Source of the DNA: CAVYPR01 sp963770505
Lineage (GTDB): Bacteria > Actinomycetota > Acidimicrobiia > Acidimicrobiales > RAAP-2
Assembly (NCBI GenBank): GCA_963770505.1
Contig: CAVYPR010000001.1
Span: 1 to 64,000, forward strand
Direction of reading: 5' to 3'
DNA length: 64,000 bases
The position numbers and the translations under genes were made by a program. Shown here piece by piece: positions 29,378-39,617 of this stretch (the stretch's first letter is position 1; every line of letters starts with the position of its first letter). The notes under the pieces were generated by a model that saw only the letters and a list, made by a program, of their open reading frames with translations, did not search any database and was not told the DNA's origin.

Positions 29378-30160
29378 CTACGAAGCCGGGCGGTCCCAGG
29401 GGCCCGGGCGAGGGGCTGTGGCGGGCCGGGGTGCCGCCGGGGGTGGTGCCGCCGGGGGTGGTGCCGCCGGGGGGGCGCCGGGGGCAACGGGCGGAGCGTC
29501 CGGCGACGCAGGGGTCGTGGGCGGGGGAGGGGGCGGGACGGGCACCGGCGGCGGCGGTGCCGGTCCGACCACCAAGGCGTCGGGGACCTCGGCCGCTCCC
29601 CACAGCTCCTGGGGGATGGTCGTCATGAGGAGCGCCGTTCGGGAGGCGGCGGTCCGGGCGCGCAGGCGGCGGTAACGGGTGAGCGAGTACACGACCACGC
29701 AGCCGACGAAGAAGAGCGCCCCCACGCCGACCAGGCCGAGCACGCTGCCGTCGCCGGCCGCTCCCGACGAGAGCGACTCCTGGTCCAGTGTCTTGGGCCG
29801 CGGGCCGAAGAGGGCCACCAGCTGGTCGTGGGTGAAGGTCAGCGTGCCGACGCCCCGGATCGTCACCGTCAGCCGGTCGAACCGGCCCGCAAGGTTGTCC
29901 CAGACGGCCTTGGCCACCGCCTGGGCCTGGCTGTCCAGTGGCGTGTGCGGCGCCTTGGGATCGGCTGTGGCGTCGACCGTGGTCACCCCGCCGGCCGTCT
30001 GCCAGGTCACCGCGTCGTCGGCATAGCCGGCGGTGTACATGGCGTTGTCCGTTCGCACCTGCCCGAGCTGCGTGGCGCAGCCGGCCAGGAGCACCAGCGC
30101 CGCCAAGCCGACGGCCAACGCGCCCCGGTGCCGCCACGTCACGCCAGACCGTCCCCTCAT
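29378..30160 (-). CDS. Lipoprotein with transmembrane helix and Pro-rich tail
   Basis: A 260-aa envelope protein of unknown function. The N-terminal lipoprotein signal ends in LVLLAGCAT (lipobox Cys about residue 28). An extracellular domain of about 100 residues follows (AQAVAKAVWDNLAGRFDRL, VGTLTFTHDQLVALFGPRP). A second membrane helix, LVGVGALFFVGCVVVYSL, and basic stop RYRRLRAR come near 140-165, then a tail of about 95 residues rich in Pro/Ala. This topology would put the tail in the cytoplasm. A putative membrane kinase or sensor relative was considered but no motif supports it. It lies between rpsT and lepA, divergent from lepA. Confidence 0.65.
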   Translation of the reverse strand: MRGRSGVTWRHRGALAVGLAALVLLAGCATQLGQVRTDNAMYTAGYADDAVTWQTAGGVTTVDATADPKAPHTPLDSQAQAVAKAVWDNLAGRFDRLTVTIRGVGTLTFTHDQLVALFGPRPKTLDQESLSSGAAGDGSVLGLVGVGALFFVGCVVVYSLTRYRRLRARTAASRTALLMTTIPQELWGAAEVPDALVVGPAPPPPVPVPPPPPPTTPASPDAPPVAPGAPPAAPPPAAPPPAAPRPATAPRPGPWDRPAS

Positions 30161-30257
30161 CGCCTCCAGGGCCCCCGACCTCGTGTGCCGACTCTTTCTG
30201 ACGCCGCCACCGCGGCACCGGCACCGAGCGTAGCCAGGCGCGGCGGACGGCGGCCGG

Positions 30258-30263
30258 TACGAT
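30258..30263 (+). promoter_or_regulatory. -10 box TACGAT, leaderless lepA
   Basis: TACGAT ends 9 nt before the lepA GTG at 30273, with no Shine-Dalgarno between. Confidence 0.55.
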
Positions 30264-30272
30264 CATCGAACC

Positions 30273-32096
<1,824 letters not shown>

Positions 32097-32124
32097 GCGT
32101 CCGGGGCATCGACGGTGGAGGCGG

Positions 32125-32151
32125 CTGGCACTCGGTAGAATCGAGTGCCAG
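32125..32151 (+). promoter_or_regulatory. CIRCE operator of hrcA
   Basis: CTGGCACTC (32125-32133), a 9-base spacer and GAGTGCCAG (32143-32151) form a perfect 9-bp inverted repeat with the spacing of the CIRCE consensus. A -10-like TAGAAT (32136-32141) lies in the spacer, so HrcA binding would cover the promoter. This is the autoregulatory site of the heat-shock repressor. Confidence 0.93.
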
Positions 32152-32184
32152 AGCGCCGGCGTCGTGCTGGCCAGTGGAGAGCCG

Positions 32185-33333
32185 ATGGCCAGAAGCACCC
32201 CAGGTAGAGCCGATGCCCGCCCGAAGCCGACGGCCGTCGCGTCGCCCGAGCCCCTCGAGCCGCGCCAGGCGGCCATCTTGGAGGCCGTGGTCACCGAGTA
32301 CATCGGCACCGCCCAGCCGGTGGGGTCCCAGCACGTGGCCCAGGCCACCGGGATCAACGTCTCGTCGGCCACCGTCCGCTCGGAGATGGCCGCCCTCGAG
32401 CTCGAGGGCTACCTGGTCCAGCCCCACACCAGCGCCGGACGGATCCCCACCGACAAGGGCTACCGCTTCTTCGTCGACCGGCTGGCCGAGCCCGGGGTGC
32501 TGGGCCCGTCCCAGCGCCAGAAGGTGAGCCGGTTCTTCGACCAGGTCCACGGCGAGATGGAGGAGATGCTGGAGCGGACCTCGGGCCTGCTGGCCGACCT
32601 CACCTCCTATGCCGCGGTGGTGGTGGGGCCGGGCCACGACTCGGCCCCGGTGCGCTCGGTCCAGCTGGTCGGGCTGGGGTCGCGCCTGGCCCTGGCGGTG
32701 GTGGTATTGGCCGACGGGGCGGTGGAGAAGCGTTCGGTCGACCTGCCCGACGACGCCACCGACGAGCTGCTGGGCCGGGCCAGTGCCCGCCTGACCGCCC
32801 ACGCCCAGAACCGGCCGCTGACGGGCCTGGGCCGGGTCCCGACGACCGGCGACGCCGCGCTCGACCGGGTGGTGGCGGTGGCGTCCGCCGCCCTGTCGGA
32901 CCTGGCCAACTCGACCGACCTCGAGCACGTCTTCGTGGGCGGCCCGTCCCGGCTGGCCCAGGCCTTCGACGCGGTGGAGACCGTCCGCTCGGTGCTGGGC
33001 ATCCTCGAGCAGCAGCTGGTGGTGGTCTCGCTGCTGCGCGACGTCCTGGACCGGGGGCTGTCGGTGGCCATCGGGGCCGAGCACGGCTTCGAGCCGCTGG
33101 CCTCCTGCGCGGTGGTGGTGGCCCCGGTGTGGGTGGACGGCCACGACGCCGGCGCCGTCGGCATCCTGGGTCCGACGCGGATGAACTACTCCCAGGCGCT
33201 GGCCGCCGCCCACGTGGTGGGCGAGCGGCTGGGCGAGCGGATCGGGGGCACCCTCGGGGCGGTGGGCCCCGCCGAGCCCGAGCCGTCCCGGACCGCCGGG
33301 CGCAGACGTGGGGGACGGCGTGCCGGGGGCTGA
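32185..33333 (+). CDS. hrcA: Heat-inducible transcription repressor HrcA
   Basis: Repressor of about 382 aa that binds CIRCE elements of chaperone operons. A winged helix (EPRQAAILEAVVTEYIGTAQ...GINVSSATVRSEMAALELEGYL) is followed by TSAGRIPTDKGYRFFVD, a family hallmark. A dimerisation/GAF-like domain contains LVVVSLLRDV and a final GPTRMNYSQALAAAHVVGE. The ATG at 32185 with GGAGAG is preferred to a GTG seven codons upstream. Its stop is 4 bases before the dnaJ start. No dnaK, grpE or groEL gene is in the window, so HrcA must also act on distant targets. Confidence 0.95.
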   Translation: MARSTPGRADARPKPTAVASPEPLEPRQAAILEAVVTEYIGTAQPVGSQHVAQATGINVSSATVRSEMAALELEGYLVQPHTSAGRIPTDKGYRFFVDRLAEPGVLGPSQRQKVSRFFDQVHGEMEEMLERTSGLLADLTSYAAVVVGPGHDSAPVRSVQLVGLGSRLALAVVVLADGAVEKRSVDLPDDATDELLGRASARLTAHAQNRPLTGLGRVPTTGDAALDRVVAVASAALSDLANSTDLEHVFVGGPSRLAQAFDAVETVRSVLGILEQQLVVVSLLRDVLDRGLSVAIGAEHGFEPLASCAVVVAPVWVDGHDAGAVGILGPTRMNYSQALAAAHVVGERLGERIGGTLGAVGPAEPEPSRTAGRRRGGRRAGG

Positions 33334-33337
33334 CCAC

Positions 33338-34461
33338 ATGGACGACCTCTACGGCCTGCTCGGGGTGGCCCCCGACGCCACCGACGACGAGATCAAGCGC
33401 GCCTACCGCCAACGGGCCCGCGAGCTGCACCCCGACGCCAACGGCGGCGACCCCGAGTCCGAGGCCCGGTTCAAGGAGGTCTCCTTCGCCTACGAGGTGC
33501 TGCGCGACCCCGAGCGCCGCGCCCGCTACGACCGGCTCGGTCCGGCCAGCTTCGGCCAGGGCGGCGGCGCGGGGGGGATGGGCTTCGACTTCGACGCCGG
33601 CCTGGGCGACCTCTTCGAGGCGTTCTTCGGCACCATGACCGGTGGCGGCCGCGGGCGCCGGCGGGGGCCCCAGCCGGGCTCCGACGCCGAGGTGAACCTG
33701 GTGCTGACCTTCGCCGAGGCCGCCTTCGGGGCGCGGCGCGAGCTGGCCGTGCGGCTCCCGGTGTCCTGCGAGACCTGCAGCGGGGTGGGGGCCAAGCCCG
33801 GCACCTCCCCGACGGAGTGCCCCGACTGTCGCGGCACTGGCGAGATCCGGCGCATCCGCCAGTCCCTGCTCGGCCAGGTGGTGACGGCGGTGGCCTGCGG
33901 GCGGTGCCAGGGGCTGGGACAGACCATCCCCGACCCGTGCCCGGCCTGCCGGGGCGAGGGCCGCCGGATGGAGGACCGCAGCTTCGTGGTCGAGGTGCCG
34001 GCCGGGGTGGAGGACGGCTCGACCCTGCGGCTGGCCGAGCGGGGGCCGGCCGGGCCGCGCGGCGGGCCCAACGGCTCGCTGTTCGTCCACCTCTCGGTCA
34101 CCCCCGACAGCCGGTTCGAACGGGCCGGCGACGACCTGCACGCCACCCTGCACGTGGGCGTGGCCCAGGCCGCGCTCGGCACCCAGCTGGAGGTCGAGAC
34201 CCTCGAGGAGCCGCACAAGGTGGCGGTGGCCGCGGGGACCCAGAGCGGCCACGTGGTGCGGCTGAAGGGGCTGGGCGTCCCGCACCTGCGCGGCCGCGGG
34301 CGCGGCGACCTCTTGGTGCACGTGCTGGTGGACACGCCCGGGGACCTCACGCCCAAGCAGGAGGAGCTGCTGACCCAGCTGGCGGCCGAGCGAGGCGAGG
34401 TGGTCGACCCGCCGGGGGGCGCGACGGCGTCTTCTCCCGCATCCGCTCGGCCTTGCACTGA
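33338..34461 (+). CDS. dnaJ: Chaperone DnaJ (frameshifted at end)
   Basis: Hsp40 co-chaperone, about 374 aa. J domain has the HPD motif in ARELHPDAN; a Gly/Phe-rich linker follows (GQGGGAGGMGFDFDAG). The zinc region has four CxxCxGxG repeats (CETCSGVG, CPDCRGTG, CGRCQGLG, CPACRGEG). The C-terminal substrate domain has LHVGVAQAALGTQLEVETLE and GRGRGDLLVHVLVDTP. A change of frame in a run of six G at 34414-34419 is needed to end in DGVFSRIRSALH at 34461, 3 bases before rsmE; otherwise the frame runs on into rsmE out of phase. The G-run suggests a sequence error. Being in the hrcA operon, it is under CIRCE control. Confidence 0.93.
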
Positions 34462-34463
34462 GC

Positions 34464-35255
34464 GTGGCCCCAGGGTCGGACCCCGTCGCGTCCGCCGAGC
34501 GGGCGGCGGCGGCCGCCCAGGTCTTCGTGGCCGACCCGCAGGCGCCCCTGGTGGACGAGGAGGACGCCCGCCACCTGGTGCGGGTCCTGCGCCTGCGGCC
34601 GGGCGAGGTGGTGGTGGCCGCCGACGGCCGCGGCGGCTGGTGCCGGTGCGCGTTCCGGGGGGCCGACGACCCCGTCGGGCTGCTCGACCCCGACGGCCCG
34701 CTGCGGCGGGACGACCCCCCGGGCGTGGCCCTCACCGTGGCCTTCGCCCCGGCCAAGGGCGACCGGCCCGAGTGGGTGGTCCAGAAGCTGACCGAGCTGG
34801 GCGTCGACCGGATCGTGCCGCTCGCCGCCGACCGCTCGGTGGTGCGCTGGGGTACCGGGCGCGCCGAGCGGGCCCTCGAGCGGCTGCGGCGGGTGGCCAG
34901 GGAGGCGGCGGCCCAGTCTCGCCGGACGTGGCTGCCCGAGGTGGAGCCGGTCACCACGGTGGCCGGCCTGGTCGCCACGTCGGGGGAGCGCGGCGGGGTA
35001 CGGCTGGCCCAGATGGGCGGGGGGCCGCCGGCGCCGGGCGACCGCACCGTGGCCGTCGGCCCCGAGGGCGGGTGGTCGCCCGATGAGGCTGGGCTGGGCG
35101 GGGCCCCGCTCGGGTTGGGGCCGACCGTGCTGCGGGCCGAGACGGCGGCGGTGGCCGCCGCGGTGCTCCTGGTCTCGCTGCGCGCCGGTACCGTGGAGCC
35201 GGCCCGGCCGCAGGGAGCCCGGGGCCGAGGAGGCGAAGTGGGAGACTTTGGGTGA
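34464..35255 (+). CDS. rsmE: 16S rRNA m3U1498 methyltransferase RsmE
   Basis: SPOUT methyltransferase of 263 aa methylating U1498 of 16S rRNA. An N-terminal PUA-like domain (DEEDARHLVRVLRLRPGEVV) is followed by the knotted catalytic domain with GDRPEWVVQKLTELGVDRIV, RRVAREAAAQSRRTWLPEV, TVAVGPEGGWSPDE and PTVLRAETAAVAAAVLL. All family motifs are present. GTG at 34464, two bases after the dnaJ stop. The stop overlaps the next gene's ATG (TGATG). Confidence 0.93.
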   Translation: MAPGSDPVASAERAAAAAQVFVADPQAPLVDEEDARHLVRVLRLRPGEVVVAADGRGGWCRCAFRGADDPVGLLDPDGPLRRDDPPGVALTVAFAPAKGDRPEWVVQKLTELGVDRIVPLAADRSVVRWGTGRAERALERLRRVAREAAAQSRRTWLPEVEPVTTVAGLVATSGERGGVRLAQMGGGPPAPGDRTVAVGPEGGWSPDEAGLGGAPLGLGPTVLRAETAAVAAAVLLVSLRAGTVEPARPQGARGRGGEVGDFG

Positions 35256-35506
35256 TGGCCGAGCGGGCGGACTGGCTGAGCACCAAGGAGGCGTCCGCCC
35301 GTCTCGGGGTCACCCTGCGAAGCCTCTACCGCTTCATCGACGCCGGCCAGTTGCCGGCCTATAAGTTCGGACGGGTGATCCGGGTCAAGGCCGACGACGT
35401 CGACCGCTTCATCGACTCCTGCCGCATCGCGCCGGGCGACCTCGAGCACCTCTACCCGCCGCGGCGGGCCGACGACGAGGAGGCCGAGGCGGAGGCCGTC
35501 CCGTGA
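35255..35506 (+). CDS. Excisionase-family helix-turn-helix protein
   Basis: An 83-aa MerR/excisionase-like DNA-binding protein (HTH_17 type): WLSTKEASARLGVTLRSLYRFIDAGQLPAYKFGRVIRVKADDVDRFID covers the winged HTH, residues about 7-55. An acidic tail follows. No recombinase is nearby, and the gene is embedded in a housekeeping operon, so a chromosomal regulator is more likely than a prophage excisionase. The ATG at 35255 overlaps the rsmE stop, with a GTG one codon earlier as alternative. Confidence 0.85.
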   Translation: MAERADWLSTKEASARLGVTLRSLYRFIDAGQLPAYKFGRVIRVKADDVDRFIDSCRIAPGDLEHLYPPRRADDEEAEAEAVP

Positions 35507-35853
35507 GCGGCTGCCTGTTCTGCGCCATCGTGGCCGGGGACGTGCCGGCCGAGGTCGTCCACCGCGACGAGCGCACGGTGGCCTTCCGCGACATCCACCC
35601 GGTGGCTCCGGTGCACGTCCTGGTGGTGCCGCGCCGCCACATCGAGAACGCCGCCGCGGTGTCGCCCGAGCACGCCGACGACGTGGTGGCCCTCTTCACG
35701 GCGGCCCGGGCCGTGGCCGAGACGGAGGGCATCGACTCCCCCGAGCGTGGCTACCGGCTCGTCGTCAACGTCGGGCCCGACGCCCTCAACTCGGTGCCCC
35801 ACCTCCACCTCCACGTCATCGGCGGCCGGACGATGTCGGGCGCCCTCGGGTGA
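35503..35853 (+). CDS. HIT family (HINT-like) hydrolase
   Basis: A 116-aa histidine-triad protein with the signature HLHLHVIGG (His100, His102, His104) and N-terminal CLFCAIVAGDVPAEVVH of the HINT branch, which hydrolyses adenosine phosphoramidates. GTG start overlaps the upstream stop by 4 bases, and its TGA overlaps the phoH start. Cys4 and Cys7 are as in zinc-binding HINT proteins. Confidence 0.95.
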   Translation: MSGCLFCAIVAGDVPAEVVHRDERTVAFRDIHPVAPVHVLVVPRRHIENAAAVSPEHADDVVALFTAARAVAETEGIDSPERGYRLVVNVGPDALNSVPHLHLHVIGGRTMSGALG

Positions 35854-36869
35854 GCGCCGCCGCCGGCGGCCCGGGCGTCCGTCAGTCCGAGGGCGCCCCG
35901 GGGCGGGCCGAGACCCTGGTCCCCCACAACCACCTGATGGCCGGCCTGCTCGGCCACCGCGACGAGCTGCTGCGGGTGGTGGAGGCGGCCTTCCCCGAGA
36001 CCCGGATCGCCGTCCAGGGCAACCTCATCTCGGTTGAGGGCCCCGAGGCCGAGCGGGTGGCCCGCCTCTTCGACGAGCTGGTGCTGGTCCTCGAGTCCGG
36101 CCAGGGGCTGGACGCGGCCAAGGTGGCCCGGACCATCGACATGGAGCGGGAGGACCTCCGCCCCTCCGAGGTGCTCAACGCCGAGGTGGTGCGCGCCGCC
36201 CGCGGCCGCACGGTGCGTCCCAACACGGCCGGGCAGAAGCGCTACACCGACGCCATCGCCGCCAACACCATCACCTTCGGCATCGGCCCGGCCGGGACCG
36301 GCAAGTCCTACCTGGCGGTGGCCCTGGCCGTCCAGGCCCTCCAGTCGCGCCAGGTGAACCGGATCATCCTCACCCGGCCGGCGGTGGAGGCCGGCGAACG
36401 GCTGGGCTTCCTCCCCGGCGACCTCATGGCCAAGGTCGATCCCTACCTGCGCCCCCTCTACGACGCCCTCTACGACCTCCTCGAGCCCGAGGGCGCCCAG
36501 CGCCTGCTCGACCGGGGGACGATCGAGGTGGCGCCGCTGGCCTTCATGCGGGGCCGGACGCTCAACTCCTCGTTCATCATCTTGGACGAGGCCCAGAACA
36601 CCACGCCCGAGCAGATGAAGATGTTCCTCACCCGGATCGGCTTCGGCTCCAAGTGCGTGGTCACCGGCGACGTCACCCAGATCGACGTGGCCGGCGGGCG
36701 CTCGGGGCTGGTGGGACTCGAGCCGGTCCTGGGCGAGGTCGACGGCATCGCCTTCGTGCACCTCACCCGGCGTGACGTCGTCCGCCACAAGATCGTGGCC
36801 GACATCATCGACGCCTACGAGGAGGCCGAGCGCCCGGCCGCCGAGGGCCCGGGCCCCGATGGCGGCTGA
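35850..36869 (+). CDS. phoH: PhoH-family ATPase
   Basis: A 339-aa PhoH-like P-loop ATPase, linked to RNA metabolism and ribosome maturation with YbeY. A KH-like N-terminus (TRIAVQGNLISVEGPEAERVA) precedes the Walker A motif GPAGTGKSYLA (about 146-156). Walker B is in SSFIILDEAQNTTPEQMKMF, and VVTGDVTQIDVAGGRSGL follows. The typical phoH-ybeY-corC-era order is complete. GTG start with a GTGA overlap; the stop lies 11 bases inside the ybeY gene. Confidence 0.95.
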   Translation: MSAAAGGPGVRQSEGAPGRAETLVPHNHLMAGLLGHRDELLRVVEAAFPETRIAVQGNLISVEGPEAERVARLFDELVLVLESGQGLDAAKVARTIDMEREDLRPSEVLNAEVVRAARGRTVRPNTAGQKRYTDAIAANTITFGIGPAGTGKSYLAVALAVQALQSRQVNRIILTRPAVEAGERLGFLPGDLMAKVDPYLRPLYDALYDLLEPEGAQRLLDRGTIEVAPLAFMRGRTLNSSFIILDEAQNTTPEQMKMFLTRIGFGSKCVVTGDVTQIDVAGGRSGLVGLEPVLGEVDGIAFVHLTRRDVVRHKIVADIIDAYEEAERPAAEGPGPDGG

Positions 36870-37399
36870 CGTCTACGCCGCCGACGAGCAGGCCGATCTC
36901 GACGTCGACCTCGCCCGCTGGTCGGCGCTGGCCCGCTCGGTGCTCGAGGACCGCGGCGTGAAGGGGGAGGCCGAGGTTTCCCTCCTGTTCGTCGACGAGA
37001 CCGCCATCGCCGCCTTGAACGAGCGGTTCTTGGGCCACGCCGGGCCGACCGACGTGCTGTCCTTCCCCATCGAGGACGAGCCGGTGGCCGGTGGGCGCTC
37101 GCCGGACCTCGGCGGCACGGGACCGGGGTCCGAGCCCGGCGGGGAGCCGACGATCCTCCTCGGTGACGTCGTGATCTGCCCGGCCGTGGCCGCCCGCAAC
37201 GCCGTCGAGCACGGGGTCTCGGCCGACGACGAGATGGCGCTGCTGGTCGTGCACGGCCTCCTGCACCTGCTGGGCATGGACCACGTGGTCGAGGCGGAGG
37301 CCGAGCGAATGGAGGCAGCTCGAGCGGGCCCTCCTCGCCCGCTACCACCGGCCCCTGGCCGGGGCCGGCGAGGACCACCCCGAGGGGACGCCGCGTTGA
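36859..37399 (+). CDS. ybeY: Endoribonuclease YbeY (frameshifted)
   Basis: Metal-dependent rRNA-processing RNase, about 180 aa. The zinc motif is HGLLHLLGMDH (His-x3-His-x5-His) after PTDVLSFPIEDE. Between them lies a long loop, GGRSPDLGGTGPGSEPGGEP, larger than in most homologues. A frame change at 37312-37317 is required to read QLERALLARYHRPLAG and stop at 37399; without it the sequence fuses in frame to the corC gene. The natural stop overlaps the corC TTG start, which supports the corrected reading. Confidence 0.9.
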
Positions 37400-38715
37400 C
37401 CGCCGCGTTGACCGCCGCTGAGGGCTTCCAGCCCGTGGACTGGGCGCTGATCGCCGTCATCGTGGTGCTGCTGGTGGCCTCGGGCCTCCTGGCCCTGGCC
37501 GAGACGAGCCTGGTGCGCACCTCCAAGGTGAAGGCCCGGTCGCTCCTCGACGACCAGCGGCGCGGCGCCCGTCAGCTGTGCAACCTGGTCGAGGAGCCCG
37601 AGCAGTTCCTCAACCCGGTCCTCCTGCTGGTGCTGGTCTGCCAGCTGGTCTCGGCCACCCTGGTCGGGGTGCTGGCCTCGGCCTGGCTGGGGGCGCTCGG
37701 GGTGGTGGTGGGCGTCGTCTTCGAGGTGGTGGTGATCTTCGTCCTCTTCGAGGCCGTCCCCAAGAACTGGGCCGTGCACAACCCCGAGCGGGCCGCCCTC
37801 TTCAGCGCCCCCATCGTGTCGGCCCTGGTGGCCTTCCCCCTGGTGCGCGCCGTGTCCTCGGTGCTCATCGGGCTGGCCAACCTGGTCATCGGGCGAGGCA
37901 GCGGCGACGAGGACGCGCAGGGCAACGTGACCGAGTCCGAACTGCTGGCCATGGCCGACGTGGCCCACGCCGAGGAGGTCATCGAGCAGACCGAGCGGGC
38001 CTTCATCCACTCCATCATCGACTTCGGCGACGCCGTGGTGCGCGAGGTAATGGTGCCGCGCCCGGACATGGTGGTCTTCGAGGCGCAGACGTCGGTGAGC
38101 GAGGCGCTGGAGGAGGCGCTGGCCGCCGGCCGCAGCCGCGTGCCCGTCTACCAGGACAACGTCGACGACGTGGTCGGCATCGCCTACGCCAAGGACCTCA
38201 TGCGGGCCGAGCACGACGGCCACGGGGGGGACCCGGTGCGGAGCCACGTCCGGCCGGCCCACTTCGTCCCCGAGACCAAGCGGCTGACCGGTCTGCTGCG
38301 CGAGATGCAGGAGCGCAAGGTCCACCTGGCCATCGTCGTCGACGAGTACGGGGGGACGGCCGGGCTGGTGACCCTCGAGGACCTGATCGAGGAGCTGGTG
38401 GGCGAGATCGTCGACGAGTACGACGTGGAGGAGCCGGCCGTCGAGCGCCTGCCCGACGGCTCGGTGGTGGTGACCGGGAGGATGGGGGTCGACGACGCCG
38501 ACGAGCTCCTCGACGCCCACCTGCCCCAGGGGGCCTGGGACACGGTCGGCGGCCTCGTGCTCGACCTGGCCGGCCACGTGCCGACCGAGGGGGAGGCGGT
38601 CGAGGTCGACGGGTTCCGCCTGGTGGCCGAGCGCGTGCAGGGCCGCCGTATCGACCAGGTGCGCATCGTCCGCACCACCCCGGTGGCGCCGTCCGGCCCG
38701 GCCGACGGCGACTGA
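37396..38715 (+). CDS. Hemolysin family (CNNM/CBS, CorC) protein
   Basis: A 439-aa membrane protein of the DUF21-CBS-CorC type, thought to act in divalent-cation transport. DUF21 has a hydrophobic first helix (WALIAVIVVLLVASGLLALA), three more helices, and FEAVPKNWAVHNPER. Two CBS motifs (VREVMVPRPDMVVFEAQTSV and AHFVPETKRLTGLLREMQER) precede VDEYGGTAGLVTLEDLIEEL and a C-terminal CorC_HlyC domain. A TTG start at 37396 is proposed: it overlaps the ybeY stop (TTGA) and has GAGGGG 8 nt upstream. Confidence 0.9.
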   Translation: MTAALTAAEGFQPVDWALIAVIVVLLVASGLLALAETSLVRTSKVKARSLLDDQRRGARQLCNLVEEPEQFLNPVLLLVLVCQLVSATLVGVLASAWLGALGVVVGVVFEVVVIFVLFEAVPKNWAVHNPERAALFSAPIVSALVAFPLVRAVSSVLIGLANLVIGRGSGDEDAQGNVTESELLAMADVAHAEEVIEQTERAFIHSIIDFGDAVVREVMVPRPDMVVFEAQTSVSEALEEALAAGRSRVPVYQDNVDDVVGIAYAKDLMRAEHDGHGGDPVRSHVRPAHFVPETKRLTGLLREMQERKVHLAIVVDEYGGTAGLVTLEDLIEELVGEIVDEYDVEEPAVERLPDGSVVVTGRMGVDDADELLDAHLPQGAWDTVGGLVLDLAGHVPTEGEAVEVDGFRLVAERVQGRRIDQVRIVRTTPVAPSGPADGD

Positions 38716-38719
38716 CCGC

Positions 38720-39617
38720 GTGCGCTCGGGGTTCGCCACCGTGGTGGGCCGTCCCAACGTGGGCAAGTCCACCCTCATCAACACCATGGTCGGGACCAAG
38801 GTGTCGATCGTCTCGCCCCGGCCCAACACCACCCGCCACAACGTGCGCGGCATCCTGCACCGTCCCGACGCCCAGGTCGTTCTGCGTCGACACCCCGGGC
38901 CTCCACCGGCCCCGCACCGCACTGGGCGAGCGGCTGAACGAGGCGGCCGGCGCCACCCTCGCCGACGTCGACGTGGTGGTGGCCATGGTCGACGCCACCG
39001 CCGCCGTCGGGCCGGGCGACCGCATGGTGCTCGGACGGGCCCTGGCTGCCGCCCGCCGGGACGGACCCGCGCTGCTGGTGGCGGTGAACAAGGTCGACGC
39101 GGCCGGCCCCGACGAGGTCATGGTGCGCCTGGCCACCGTGGCCGAGGCCGTCGACCTCCTCGCCCGAGAGGCCCCCGGCGCCGACGCGGCCGGGGTGGAG
39201 TACTTCCCGGTCTCGGCGGCGACCGGCCGCGGCGTCGACGCCCTGGTCGAGGCGGTGGTGGCCCGGTTGCCCGAGGGCCCCGCCTACTACCCCGAGGACA
39301 TGGTGACCGACACCCCCGAGGCGCTGCGGGTGGCCGAGCTGGTGCGCGAGCAGCTCCTGGCCCGGGCCCGCGACGAGCTGCCCCACGCCATCGCCTGCCG
39401 GGTCACCGAGTGGGAGTGGCCCCGGATCCGCTGCGAGATCCTGGTCGAGCGCGACTCGCAGAAGGGGATCGTGATCGGCAAGGGCGGTGAGGTCCTCAAG
39501 GCCGTGGGCACCGCCGTCCGGCGGGAGCTGCCCCCCGGCGCCTACCTCGAGCTCTTCGTCCGGGTGGAGAAGCGCTGGCAGCAGCGGGACGACGCCCTGG
39601 ACCGCCTCGGCTACTGA
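38720..39617 (+). CDS. era: GTPase Era (frameshifted)
   Basis: Essential GTPase for 16S rRNA and 30S maturation, about 298 aa. G1 GRPNVGKS (residues 10-17), the effector region NTTRHNVRGI, G3 DTPGLHRPRT and G4 NKVD are present, as is a C-terminal KH domain with RCEILVERDSQKGIVIGKGG. The frame changes at 38876-38884, between DAQV and FCVDTPG. Since Era is essential in most bacteria, a one-base sequence error is the best reading. The GTG start lies 4 bases after the corC stop. The stop overlaps by 7 bases with the convergent dinG-like gene. Confidence 0.93.

Noticed and set aside
35255..35506. Phage excisionase
   Set aside because: The HTH resembles excisionases, but the gene overlaps rsmE and the HIT gene in a housekeeping operon and no integrase is near.
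36859..38715. Single YbeY-CorC fusion protein
   Set aside because: The linker after RMEA is arginine/proline noise, while the next frame reads a normal YbeY end stopping at 37399 on the corC TTG start.
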